Source: JAFDXJ01 sp038257845 (lineage in GTDB: Bacteria > Bacteroidota > Bacteroidia > Chitinophagales > Chitinophagaceae). From it: 10,912 nt of DNA. The translations under genes were made by a program, and so were the position numbers. The notes under the pieces were generated by a model. The model made no database searches. It worked only from the letters and a program-made list of their open reading frames with translations, and was not told where the DNA came from. The stretch covers positions 1 to 10,912 of the forward strand of contig JBBSQL010000068.1 in the NCBI GenBank assembly GCA_038257845.1, in the 5' to 3' direction. Below, one piece after another: positions 1-5,165 of this stretch; the first letter of the stretch is position 1; each line of letters opens with the position of its first letter.

Positions 1-141
1 ATAGTTTGGATGTCTGATAACAGTTCAAAGCAATTGAAGCCATATAAGGAATTGTCTCAAAACTATGTATTTCATAGTGTTTTAAATTTTTTAGGCATAC
101 AAAGTCCTATTTATAATGAGCAATTGAACATTTTTAAATAA
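1..141 (+). CDS. C-terminal end of a lipid A phosphoethanolamine transferase-like sulfatase-fold protein (5' end outside window)
   Basis: Only the last 46 codons are present, read in frame from base 1 to a TAA. The fragment begins IVWMSDN and ends with FHSVLNFLGIQSPIYNEQL followed by NIFK. This matches the end of the EptA/YhjW/YijP family, where a 'WxSD' strand is followed by 'LFHxxLgLLGvqs.vYd..LDi'. These inner-membrane enzymes have their catalytic sulfatase-like domain in the periplasm and move phosphoethanolamine from phosphatidylethanolamine to lipid A or another surface glycan. Active-site metal residues and membrane segments lie upstream and cannot be checked, so donor and acceptor are inferred from the family only. 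The stop codon is 35 bases before the next gene. Confidence 0.72.
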   Translation: MVWMSDNSSKQLKPYKELSQNYVFHSVLNFLGIQSPIYNEQLNIFK

Positions 142-176
142 ATGATGCTTACAACAAAACCAGCTTAACCAGTATT

Positions 177-842
177 TTGAAAAAGAGAATTTTTATAATT
201 TTTGCAGTCGCCGTTTTAGGACTTGCCTTTTATTACTTCAAAAATATTTATGGCTGGATGGAGTTTCGCAAAAATACTGACACGCCAGACGAATTTCTAA
301 ATAAGGCTTTAAACACAAAAGAAAATTACACGAAGGACAGTTTAGTAATATCACTTGAGTTAAGAGCCCTTTTATTGCAACACCATGATTTTTTTTATAG
401 CAAAGAATATTTTGAAGGAACTGATATAATCATTGACACAATCATCTACAGCCCAGACTTTAATCAATTAGCTATTCTTTTTCTTACTAAAAATCCGACG
501 TCAAGGCAATTAATGCCGACTAAAAACGCAGACTTTTATTACGATGCAACAGCATACTTAGGAATTAGACAGAAAGACACTATAAGTTTAAGTTGGCTAG
601 GACCTAATTTCAGCAACTCAACCAATAAAAAAGAATTATCAAAAAATATTAGACGAGCTTGTTTTAGAACTTTTGTTTCTAAAGACACGACTGAACAAAA
701 TGCACAAAAGTATAATCTCAATGACATTCGCTTTTGGACAAGTAGTGAATGGCAGAAAATTGAAGAAGATAAAATGAAAAAGAAAGAGTTTGATGAGGAG
801 AAATTGAAACATCCGGAAAATGTTTATGAACCTAAAAACTAA
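177..842 (+). CDS. Membrane-anchored or secreted protein of unknown function
   Basis: I do not recognise a family. The 221-residue product starts with a basic-hydrophobic segment (about residues 2-21, KKRIFIIFAVAVLGLAFYYF) that could be a membrane anchor or uncleaved signal. A soluble region rich in aromatic and charged residues follows, then a highly charged tail from about residue 190 (EEDKMKKKEFDEEKLKHPEN). The start is a TTG. The next in-frame ATG (base 255) would remove the hydrophobic segment, and no ATG lies between the upstream in-frame stop (135-137) and the TTG, so I prefer the TTG with some doubt. Base composition is clearly AT-rich, like the rest of the accessory block. It stands alone, with a repeat-containing spacer after it. 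Confidence 0.6.
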   Translation: MKKRIFIIFAVAVLGLAFYYFKNIYGWMEFRKNTDTPDEFLNKALNTKENYTKDSLVISLELRALLLQHHDFFYSKEYFEGTDIIIDTIIYSPDFNQLAILFLTKNPTSRQLMPTKNADFYYDATAYLGIRQKDTISLSWLGPNFSNSTNKKELSKNIRRACFRTFVSKDTTEQNAQKYNLNDIRFWTSSEWQKIEEDKMKKKEFDEEKLKHPENVYEPKN

Positions 843-890
843 TTACAAAGTGGCAATATGAACTATGCAAAAAACCATAGTCTTTCATAA

Positions 891-985
891 CCTTTACTGT
901 TGTTGTCACAGGCGAATTTCTCCCAATAATAATCACACAATTAATTCAAAACTTTTAATAATTGCTGCATGAAAAAAGTAGCGTA
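891..985 (+). repeat. Intergenic repeat, copy A (95 bp)
   Basis: This stretch aligns without gaps to 2333-2427. By hand count 75 of 95 positions agree. Best-kept parts are TGTTGTCAC, the TTTCTCC/AATCAC block, and the end AAAAAAGTAGCGTA. It begins 48 bases after the previous stop and ends 66 bases before the ybjQ-like ATG. The hairpin seen in the other copies (arms at 894-902 and 907-915 here) is degenerate in this copy, but the TTGT loop at 903-906 is kept. The repeat overlaps a candidate promoter at its right end. Confidence 0.75.
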
Positions 986-991
986 TATTAG
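962..991 (+). promoter_or_regulatory. Candidate Bacteroidetes-type promoter inside repeat copy A
   Basis: TTG at 962-964 is separated by 19 bases from TATATTAG at 984-991, one base off the TAnnTTTG -7 consensus. The same TTG-19-TA geometry recurs in repeat copy B. It would drive the ybjQ-like gene with a leader of about 55 bases. The call rests on motif and conserved spacing only. Confidence 0.45.
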
Positions 992-1051
992 CGTAAATAC
1001 AATTGTAAGTTGCCATTTCAATTGCAACTTGAAATTAAATTAAACCAAACA

Positions 1052-1393
1052 ATGAATAACGAAATTTTAATTACCACAAGTACTTCCCTGGAAGGATACA
1101 GAATTACCAAACAATTGGGGCTCGTTAGGGGCATCACTGTAAGGTCACGAAGCATTGTCGGAAATATTGCTGGTGGCTTTATGACTTTATTTGGAGGTAA
1201 GAGTGTTATTTATACGCAGCTCTGTGAAAAAACCCGTGAAGATGCATTGCAAATAATGATAGAACATGGTAGAGCATTAGGATGTAATGCCATTATTAAT
1301 ATGCGCTATGATGCGAATGATGTAATGAATGGCCTGACGGAGGTCCTGGCTTACGGAACTGCTGTAATTGTCGAGAAAATGAATATTAATTAA
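1052..1393 (+). CDS. YbjQ/UPF0145 family protein
   Basis: The 113-residue product has the hallmarks of the YbjQ (UPF0145, 'putative heavy-metal-binding') family: an N-terminal TTSTSLEGYRI strand, a central G-rich segment with FGGKS (about 46-50), the helix RALGCNA (74-80), and a C-terminal strand with YGTAV (101-105). E. coli YbjQ has the same order ('TPTLEG', 'GGRS', 'RALGADAVVG', 'GTAV') and is about 107 residues. These proteins form small homo-oligomers; their biochemical role is not settled. I chose the ATG at 1052 because the family begins here and the in-frame TTG at 1010 adds a non-conserved extension. The gene is alone between two spacers. Confidence 0.85.
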   Translation: MNNEILITTSTSLEGYRITKQLGLVRGITVRSRSIVGNIAGGFMTLFGGKSVIYTQLCEKTREDALQIMIEHGRALGCNAIINMRYDANDVMNGLTEVLAYGTAVIVEKMNIN

Positions 1394-1446
1394 GCGAATC
1401 CCGGGCTTTAGGTAAAATCAACTGCAACTAATAATGGGTTTTGTGC

Positions 1447-1474
1447 AAAGCTGGACGAGCATCGCTCAGCTTTT
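1447..1474 (+). terminator. Bulged hairpin with T run after the ybjQ-like gene
   Basis: AAAGCTG (1447-1453) pairs perfectly with CAGCTTT (1467-1473). Inside it AGC (1458-1460) pairs with GCT (1464-1466) around the loop ATC, leaving GACG (1454-1457) as a one-sided bulge. The 3' arm runs into TTTTCTTTGTT. This fits a factor-independent terminator 54 bases after the stop codon. The asymmetric bulge is also what a folded single-stranded recombination site would show, so the function is open. Confidence 0.5.
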
Positions 1475-1547
1475 CTTTGTTACCTTCAACTTTAGTAATT
1501 CTTCCTTGCTGGTTCTATAATTATTTAACACTTATAAAATCATTAAA

Positions 1548-2216
1548 ATGGACAATGCTAAAACAAAGAAAATATCAGGAATAATAATTTCCGCTTTATT
1601 GATATTCTTTCTTTCTTCAGGTCTTTTCGGACTAAATAATCACTTTGGACTAAATCCTGAATTTAAATTTTGGTTATCACGATTTGAAATTTGGGGAGCG
1701 TTATTGATTGTATTTCTATTTTCTAAAAAAGTTGAGAAAGATGACTTTTTGTTATGGAAAGAACAGAAAAAGAAATTGTTGTTTTATGTATTGTCCATTT
1801 TGACAATAATAGTTTTTATAACTATTCTTTTGACGACTCTTTCTTCATTGTTAAAGAATGCAGGTCTGACTTCGAATGACAAGGCGCTCAATACAATGAA
1901 TGATCTTTTATGCAATAATCTTATTCTTTTAATTTTCACTTGTCTGACTGCAGCGCTTACGGAAGAATTAATCTTTAGAGGTTACATGCTACCAAGACTT
2001 GACATTCTTTTTAAAAATAAGTGGCTTTCAATATTTGTTTCTGCATTTTTATTTGGTATTGTTCATATTGGATATGGTGACTTTATAAGAATGCTATTCC
2101 CTTTTATTATCGGAACAATTTTCGGAATATTTTATTATAAATACAGAAGTTTGACAGTTCTAATTATTTGCCATTTTCTGATGGACTTTTACTCGTTGTA
2201 TGGAGCTTGTAAATAG
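1548..2216 (+). CDS. CPBP family intramembrane glutamic protease (CAAX prenyl protease 2/Abi type)
   Basis: The 222-residue, very hydrophobic product has several membrane segments (about 9-30, 46-59, 77-101, 124-137, 158-175, 184-198, 202-215). All CPBP signature motifs are present and in order: EExxxR as E139-E140 and R144 in TEELIFRGY, FxxxH ending at H173 in LFGIVHI, and HxxxD as H209 and D213. In the family the glutamate and two histidines form the active site within the membrane. Eukaryotic Rce1 cuts prenylated CAAX proteins; bacterial members have varied roles including bacteriocin self-immunity and protein maturation. No peptide or bacteriocin gene is adjacent, so the substrate is unknown. 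It stands alone with spacers of 154 and 243 bases. Confidence 0.88.
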   Translation: MDNAKTKKISGIIISALLIFFLSSGLFGLNNHFGLNPEFKFWLSRFEIWGALLIVFLFSKKVEKDDFLLWKEQKKKLLFYVLSILTIIVFITILLTTLSSLLKNAGLTSNDKALNTMNDLLCNNLILLIFTCLTAALTEELIFRGYMLPRLDILFKNKWLSIFVSAFLFGIVHIGYGDFIRMLFPFIIGTIFGIFYYKYRSLTVLIICHFLMDFYSLYGACK

Positions 2217-2332
2217 CACAGCAGGCAACAGCGGGTTTAGCTGTAACAGGATTGACGTGCTAACAATCAACAGTGGTGCATATTTCAGCTATATCAGGAC
2301 TAAAAAAGATCTGTTGAACGATAGTAATTCCG
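2217..2332. other. Non-coding spacer upstream of repeat copy B
   Basis: No convincing gene lies here. Short frames that cross it have no recognisable protein features and overlap real genes or the repeat. The segment starts right after the protease stop and contains GCAACAGCGGGTTTAGC (2225-2241), which loosely resembles CTAATAATGGGTTTTGTGC (1428-1446) in the spacer after the ybjQ-like gene. It also contains GATAGTAATTCCGCC (2320-2334), which resembles TTTAGTAATTCTTCC (1491-1505). It seems to be the 5' part of the same spacer family, at lower similarity than the 95-bp core. Confidence 0.4.
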
Positions 2333-2427
2333 CCTTTGCCGGTGTTGTCACCGGCAATTTTCTCCAAATAAAAATCACGCAATAATTTGAAATTATATAA
2401 AAATTGTTTCATAAAAAAAGTAGCGTA
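2333..2427 (+). repeat. Intergenic repeat, copy B (95 bp)
   Basis: The same length as copy A at 891-985, with 75 of 95 positions identical by hand count and no gaps. This copy has the best hairpin: TTGCCGGTG (2336-2344) and CACCGGCAA (2349-2357) form nine perfect pairs around the loop TTGT. A promoter-like pair of boxes sits at its right end, and the downstream ATG begins 33 bases after it. Confidence 0.78.
2336..2364 (+). terminator. Nine-pair hairpin with short T run in repeat copy B
   Basis: Perfect GC-rich stem TTGCCGGTG/CACCGGCAA with a TTGT loop, followed by TTTTCTCC. It would work as a factor-independent terminator for the protease transcript, although it lies 120 bases beyond the stop and the T run is short. 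Copy C keeps the stem with a paired base change, which argues that the folded form matters. Confidence 0.5.
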
Positions 2428-2432
2428 GTTTG
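2404..2432 (+). promoter_or_regulatory. Candidate Bacteroidetes-type promoter inside repeat copy B
   Basis: TTG at 2404-2406, a 19-base gap, then TAGTTTG at 2426-2432 (the -7 box with a one-base shorter centre than TAnnTTTG). The spacing is identical to the boxes in copy A. A transcript would start about 20-25 bases before the ATG at 2460. Motif-based call only. Confidence 0.45.
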
Positions 2433-2459
2433 CATCTGCAAATTCTACCTTGATAAAAA

Positions 2460-3401
2460 ATGAAATTAAATAACCGGGCAAAAATTTTATTGACAATTGC
2501 TCTTTTTGGTATAGCATTCATCGGATTTATGATACGGCTCCCACATCAGTTTCATAACTATGATAAGGAGCTACATGCTTTATTTTATTTTCTTGCAGCA
2601 GCTTTTTTGAACATCCTTTTTGCAAAAAGAAAAATCATCTGGCATATAGCCATCTTTATTTTCCTGTCCTTATTTGGTGTGGCCATTGAATATGCTCAAC
2701 ACTACGCTAATAAGTTTTTACCTGGTAATCCTCATGGACGTCCTGATATAGCGGATGTCGAAGCAAACATCAAAGGTTTAATTATATTTTCCATTCTCTG
2801 GATTGTCTATCTGCTCATCACACGCGGTTCTACTAAATCCAATAATTCCAGTTCCCTAAATCTTCAAACGAGCCGGCTACATTTAAGGCAGGTTTCGAAA
2901 AACGATGTAAACGACATTCATGAATTATTATCCTTACCGGAAACGGACAGGTTTAATACATCAGGAATTCCGGAAACAATCCGGGCAACAGAAAAAATTA
3001 TAACTGATTGGTGCATTGGACAAAATGCAATTCCACAGACTTCGTATATTTTTTGTTTGGACTTAATTGACACAAAACAATTTATTGGACTAATGGGTTT
3101 GAACATTGGAAAACCAAATTATAAAACTGCTGAAGTGTGGTATAAAATTCATCCCGGCCAATGGAATAAGGGGTATGCAACTGAGGCTTTGTCAAAACTT
3201 ATAAACGTTGGCTTTAATGAACTCAGACTTCACAGAATTGAAGCAGGTTGTGCAGTTGAAAATATGGCTTCGGTGAAAGTGCTGGAAAAGGTTGGTATGA
3301 AAAGGGAAGGTATAAAAAGGAAAATATTACCCATCAGGGGAGAATGGAAAGACAATTATTTTTATGCGATTTTGGAGGAAGATTTTTTGGGTGTTAAGTA
3401 A
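2460..3401 (+). CDS. Fusion of a VanZ-like membrane domain and a RimJ/RimL-type GNAT acetyltransferase
   Basis: The 313-residue product has two unrelated parts. Residues 1-121 are a four-segment VanZ-like membrane domain (about 8-25, 38-54, 59-77, 106-121) with the family polar residues: D35-K36 and H39 in DKELHA, E77 and Q80 in EYAQ, D96 or D99 and N103 before G106. A short Ser/Asn-rich linker (about 122-134) leads to a complete GNAT domain of the Acetyltransf_3 kind (about 135-310). It begins LQTSRLHLRQ and has the acetyl-CoA loop Q234-W-N-K-G-Y-A240 and the helix NMASVKVLEKVGM. GNAT enzymes move an acetyl group from acetyl-CoA to an amine; this subgroup often modifies protein N-termini or small molecules. 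The domain would sit on the cytoplasmic face. I see no frameshift or internal stop. Substrate is unknown. The next gene starts 62 bases later. Confidence 0.82.
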   Translation: MKLNNRAKILLTIALFGIAFIGFMIRLPHQFHNYDKELHALFYFLAAAFLNILFAKRKIIWHIAIFIFLSLFGVAIEYAQHYANKFLPGNPHGRPDIADVEANIKGLIIFSILWIVYLLITRGSTKSNNSSSLNLQTSRLHLRQVSKNDVNDIHELLSLPETDRFNTSGIPETIRATEKIITDWCIGQNAIPQTSYIFCLDLIDTKQFIGLMGLNIGKPNYKTAEVWYKIHPGQWNKGYATEALSKLINVGFNELRLHRIEAGCAVENMASVKVLEKVGMKREGIKRKILPIRGEWKDNYFYAILEEDFLGVK

Positions 3402-3463
3402 CTTTGCCAGAGAAAAAAAACCATATTAAACTATTTCAAATATTAGCTCTAATTAAAACTAAG

Positions 3464-4078
3464 ATGCTTAAATCATTCTATATATTAGGGATCATCTTTC
3501 TGACCTTTTGCAGGGCGTCAGGACAAATTAATGAGGAGGATTACAAAGTTTATTCAAACTTCATAAAATCAGAAATTATAGATTCAACATTATCTGTTAT
3601 TGTATTTAATAAATTAGAAAATGATACTGCTAAAATTTCCTGGGTGATTGATGCAATTCAATCAAAAAATGCCTCACAACTTGAGTCAGTTCGTTTTATG
3701 GCGAGAGACGAAGAAGGAAATAGTATCAGGTCAATTGATACTGCAACACAAAATTTAATTGAAGGCTTTTATCTAAATCACGCTAGAAATGATGCAATAA
3801 AAAATTTCTTTGATCTTAAAGTAAAAGTATTTTTAATTACAAAATCACCTTTTAAAAAACATACAAAAAACGGCTGGAAAAAATTTTATAAAAAATACCC
3901 TGGCTCAGGAGGACTATTTACGTTTTCAAATATTTATTATTCTCAAGATAGTAAGACCGCAATATTTTATACTACACTTAGTAGAAATGGGCTTAATGGA
4001 TATGGGGCTTTGACAATTATGGTGAATGTGAATGGCTTATGGAAATTAAAGTACAAGATTTATTTGTGGCAATCGTGA
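3464..4078 (+). CDS. Secreted protein of unknown function
   Basis: The 204-residue product starts with a clear signal peptide (MLKSFYILGIIFLTF, with likely cleavage after CRASG, about residue 20), so it is exported. The C-terminal part (about 137-204) holds a recognisable layout: GWKKFYKKYPGSGG (137-150), then FSNIYYSQDSKTAIFY (154-169), then GLNGYGALTIMV and GLWKLKYKIYLW. I recall this pattern (GW.xFYxKYP, 'S...f..d...A..Y', 'G.G....l....G.Wki') from uncharacterised secreted Bacteroidetes proteins, but know no function. The ATG at 3464 is chosen because it starts the signal peptide; the TTG at 3404 would put 20 polar residues before it. The gene lies just after the VanZ-GNAT fusion and could share its transcript. 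Confidence 0.7.
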   Translation: MLKSFYILGIIFLTFCRASGQINEEDYKVYSNFIKSEIIDSTLSVIVFNKLENDTAKISWVIDAIQSKNASQLESVRFMARDEEGNSIRSIDTATQNLIEGFYLNHARNDAIKNFFDLKVKVFLITKSPFKKHTKNGWKKFYKKYPGSGGLFTFSNIYYSQDSKTAIFYTTLSRNGLNGYGALTIMVNVNGLWKLKYKIYLWQS

Positions 4079-4095
4079 AGGCTAACTGCATCTCA

Positions 4096-4147
4096 ACTTT
4101 GCGGATATTGTAATCGGCAAAATTTCGCCCAATATATAAAGACCAAC
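4096..4147 (+). repeat. Intergenic repeat, copy C (5' part only)
   Basis: ACTTTGCGGATATTGTAATC and the following CGGCAAAATTTCGCCCAAT align with the left half of copies A and B, with one or two single-base gaps. The hairpin is kept: TTGCGGAT (4099-4106) with ATCGGCAA (4113-4120), seven of eight pairs, around a loop containing TTGT. The promoter-bearing right half is not recognisable here. It starts 18 bases after the previous stop. Confidence 0.6.
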
Positions 4148-4202
4148 TAAAATGAAAATAATCGAGAATGTTATTAAGATTAACCGATTCTTTTGAAGTT
4201 CA

Positions 4203-4210
4203 TATATTTG
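4203..4210 (+). promoter_or_regulatory. -7 promoter box of the MNT nucleotidyltransferase gene
   Basis: TATATTTG is an exact match to TAnnTTTG and is followed by C. The ATG begins only four bases after the box, so the transcript would start at or next to the start codon. No TTTG-like -33 box is seen at the expected distance. Confidence 0.6.
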
Positions 4211-4214
4211 CCTT

Positions 4215-4508
4215 ATGTTACTCGATGACGCAAAAATAGAATCTATTAAAAATTATTTCAAGACTCAGCCTGTTTTGAAAGCCTATCTTTTTGGCTCATA
4301 TCTTCATGGAAATGCCCGCCCTGAAAGTGATATTGATATATTAGTAGATCTTGACTATAGTGAAAGAATTGGATTACATTTTATTCAAATGAAAATTGAT
4401 CTTGAAAGACTTTTAACTAATAAGGTTGACCTTGTTTCTTCAAACGGAATGTCTAAATACATCAAGCCAAAAGTAGTTAGTGAAAAAAAATTGATTTATG
4501 CAAAGTAA
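4215..4508 (+). CDS. mntA: MNT-domain nucleotidyltransferase, MntA-like antitoxin
   Basis: The 97-residue product is a minimal nucleotidyltransferase. It has G27-S28 in LFGSYLHG, the metal-binding pair D39 and D41 in SDIDILV, and a third acidic residue D72 in KVDLV, which is the full catalytic set of the MNT family. In the characterised MntA-HepT (type VII) toxin-antitoxin pairs the MNT protein inactivates the HEPN-domain RNase HepT by adding AMP units to a tyrosine near its active site. A HepT gene normally follows directly. Here only a fragment remains (4511-4618), so this is probably an orphan antitoxin that still looks catalytically intact. The ATG at 4215 sits four bases after a strong -7 box. 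Confidence 0.85.
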   Translation: MLLDDAKIESIKNYFKTQPVLKAYLFGSYLHGNARPESDIDILVDLDYSERIGLHFIQMKIDLERLLTNKVDLVSSNGMSKYIKPKVVSEKKLIYAK

Positions 4509-4510
4509 GC

Positions 4511-4618
4511 ATGGTGATGAGATTCGGCTGAAGCACGACTTTAGTTTGGCAAATTATTAAAAATGATATTCCTGAATTAAAGGACAAAATTAAAATCATT
4601 CTACAATCCTTTCCATAA
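4511..4618 (+). pseudogene. Remnant of a HepT-like (DUF86/HEPN) toxin gene
   Basis: In the frame of base 4544 the DNA reads VWQIIKNDIPELKDKIKIIL and then QSFP-stop. This is the C-terminal signature of DUF86/HepT proteins ('vW.ii..DlP.Lk..i..iL'), which normally follows the 'RNxxxHxY' active-site region. Upstream, a different frame reads EIRLKHDF (4519-4542), which could be what is left of the R...H region. That would imply a deletion and frame change between the two parts, but the match is short and weaker. The N-terminal 90 or so residues are absent: the space after the mntA stop is only a few codons. Position directly behind mntA is exactly where hepT belongs. Confidence 0.7.
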
Positions 4619-4848
4619 AACAAATTCAGTGAATATTATAAAGGTCAAATTCTTGTTTGACGACATATAAATCAACTTTAGCAATTTCACACATCTGCAC
4701 CGCCAATTTTGGTCGCCTGACCAAAATTTTATTTAATTTTTATTTTTAAAATTTTTTCATTCGCATTTCTTTTTCATTACTCATAATCATTTGCTAATCT
4801 CTTTTTCTTTTGTACATAAATCCCTATTTTTAAGCAAAATAATTTCTT
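4619..4848. other. AT-rich gene-free segment between accessory and core parts
   Basis: I see no coding frame. The segment holds a small perfect palindrome (GTCAAA at 4644-4649 and TTTGAC at 4656-4661), the stronger hairpin at 4705-4728, and a long T-rich run (about 4727-4810) before the HPF gene. A promoter for HPF should lie near 4800-4840. TATTTTTA at 4825-4832 is one base off the -7 box, but nothing here is strong enough to annotate separately. Confidence 0.5.
4705..4740 (+). terminator. Perfect hairpin followed by T-rich sequence
   Basis: AATTTTGGTC (4705-4714) and GACCAAAATT (4719-4728) form a ten-pair stem around the loop GCCT, followed by TTATTTAATTTTTATTTTT. It reads as a factor-independent terminator closing the mntA/hepT region. 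A dyad operator for the HPF gene 120 bases downstream is a less likely alternative. Confidence 0.65.
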
Positions 4849-5163
4849 ATGCAAATACAGATCAATACAGACAACAATGTCAGCGTGCGCGAATCATTCG
4901 GCGATAAACTGGAAACAATGCTTTCAGAAAAATTAAGTAGGTTCAGTGAACATATTACGCGCCTCGAAGTGCATTTGTCTGACGAAAACGGTCCTAAAAC
5001 CGGCGTGATGGATAAGAAGTGTATTATCGAAGCAAGGCATTCAGGAAGAGCGCCAGTAGCGGTTTCGGCGATTGGCGATAATTATGAGCTGGCATTAAAA
5101 GGTGCAGTGGAAAAATTGATGGCTTCATTGACAACCATACAAGGAAAAATGAGTACGCATTAA
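4849..5163 (+). CDS. HPF/RaiA (S30AE) family ribosome-associated protein
   Basis: The 104-residue product starts MQIQINTDNN and has the core of the S30AE fold: a first strand, helix 1 with LETMLSEKLSRF (about 22-33), strand ITRLEVHLSDENG (36-48), a Lys/Cys strand DKKCIIEARHSG (55-66), APVAVSA (68-74) and a second helix ALKGAVEKLMASL (81-93). HPF/RaiA proteins bind the 30S decoding region and silence or pair ribosomes in stationary phase or stress. It is the short form, without the C-terminal dimerisation domain of long HPF. The 'TRvEVHLSDENG' version is typical of a subgroup often annotated simply as HPF/RaiA family. The gene ends two bases before the convergent transpeptidase gene. Confidence 0.85.
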   Translation: MQIQINTDNNVSVRESFGDKLETMLSEKLSRFSEHITRLEVHLSDENGPKTGVMDKKCIIEARHSGRAPVAVSAIGDNYELALKGAVEKLMASLTTIQGKMSTH

Positions 5164-5165
5164 AA

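Noticed and set aside
173..179. TATTTTG as a -7 box just before the first complete gene
   Set aside because: It overlaps the TTG start codon itself and is one base short of the consensus, so it cannot serve together with that start.
1010..1051. TTG start giving a longer YbjQ-like protein
   Set aside because: The added 14 residues are outside the family's N-terminus and the ATG at 1052 fits the family length.
2200..2385. Short + strand frame overlapping the protease end and repeat copy B
   Set aside because: It crosses a repeat and a hairpin, has no recognisable domain and overlaps a well-supported gene end, so chance coding is more likely.
891..2427. CRISPR array
   Set aside because: The repeat copies are over 1 kb apart and separated by genes, without short regular spacers or cas genes.
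2260..2517. Minus strand frame across the spacer and the start of the VanZ-GNAT gene
   Set aside because: It overlaps the N-terminus of a strong gene and the repeat and shows no family features.
3404..3463. TTG start for the secreted protein
   Set aside because: It would place 20 polar residues before a textbook signal peptide that starts at the ATG at 3464.
891..4147. A classical integron
   Set aside because: No tyrosine integrase gene and no core GTTRRRY-type site could be seen; only the layout resembles a cassette array, so it is reported as a hypothesis.
4809..4832. Promoter for the HPF gene (TTTG at 4809-4812 and TATTTTTA at 4825-4832)
   Set aside because: The gap of 12 bases is too short for the Bacteroidetes -33/-7 pair and the -7 box has a mismatch at its last base.
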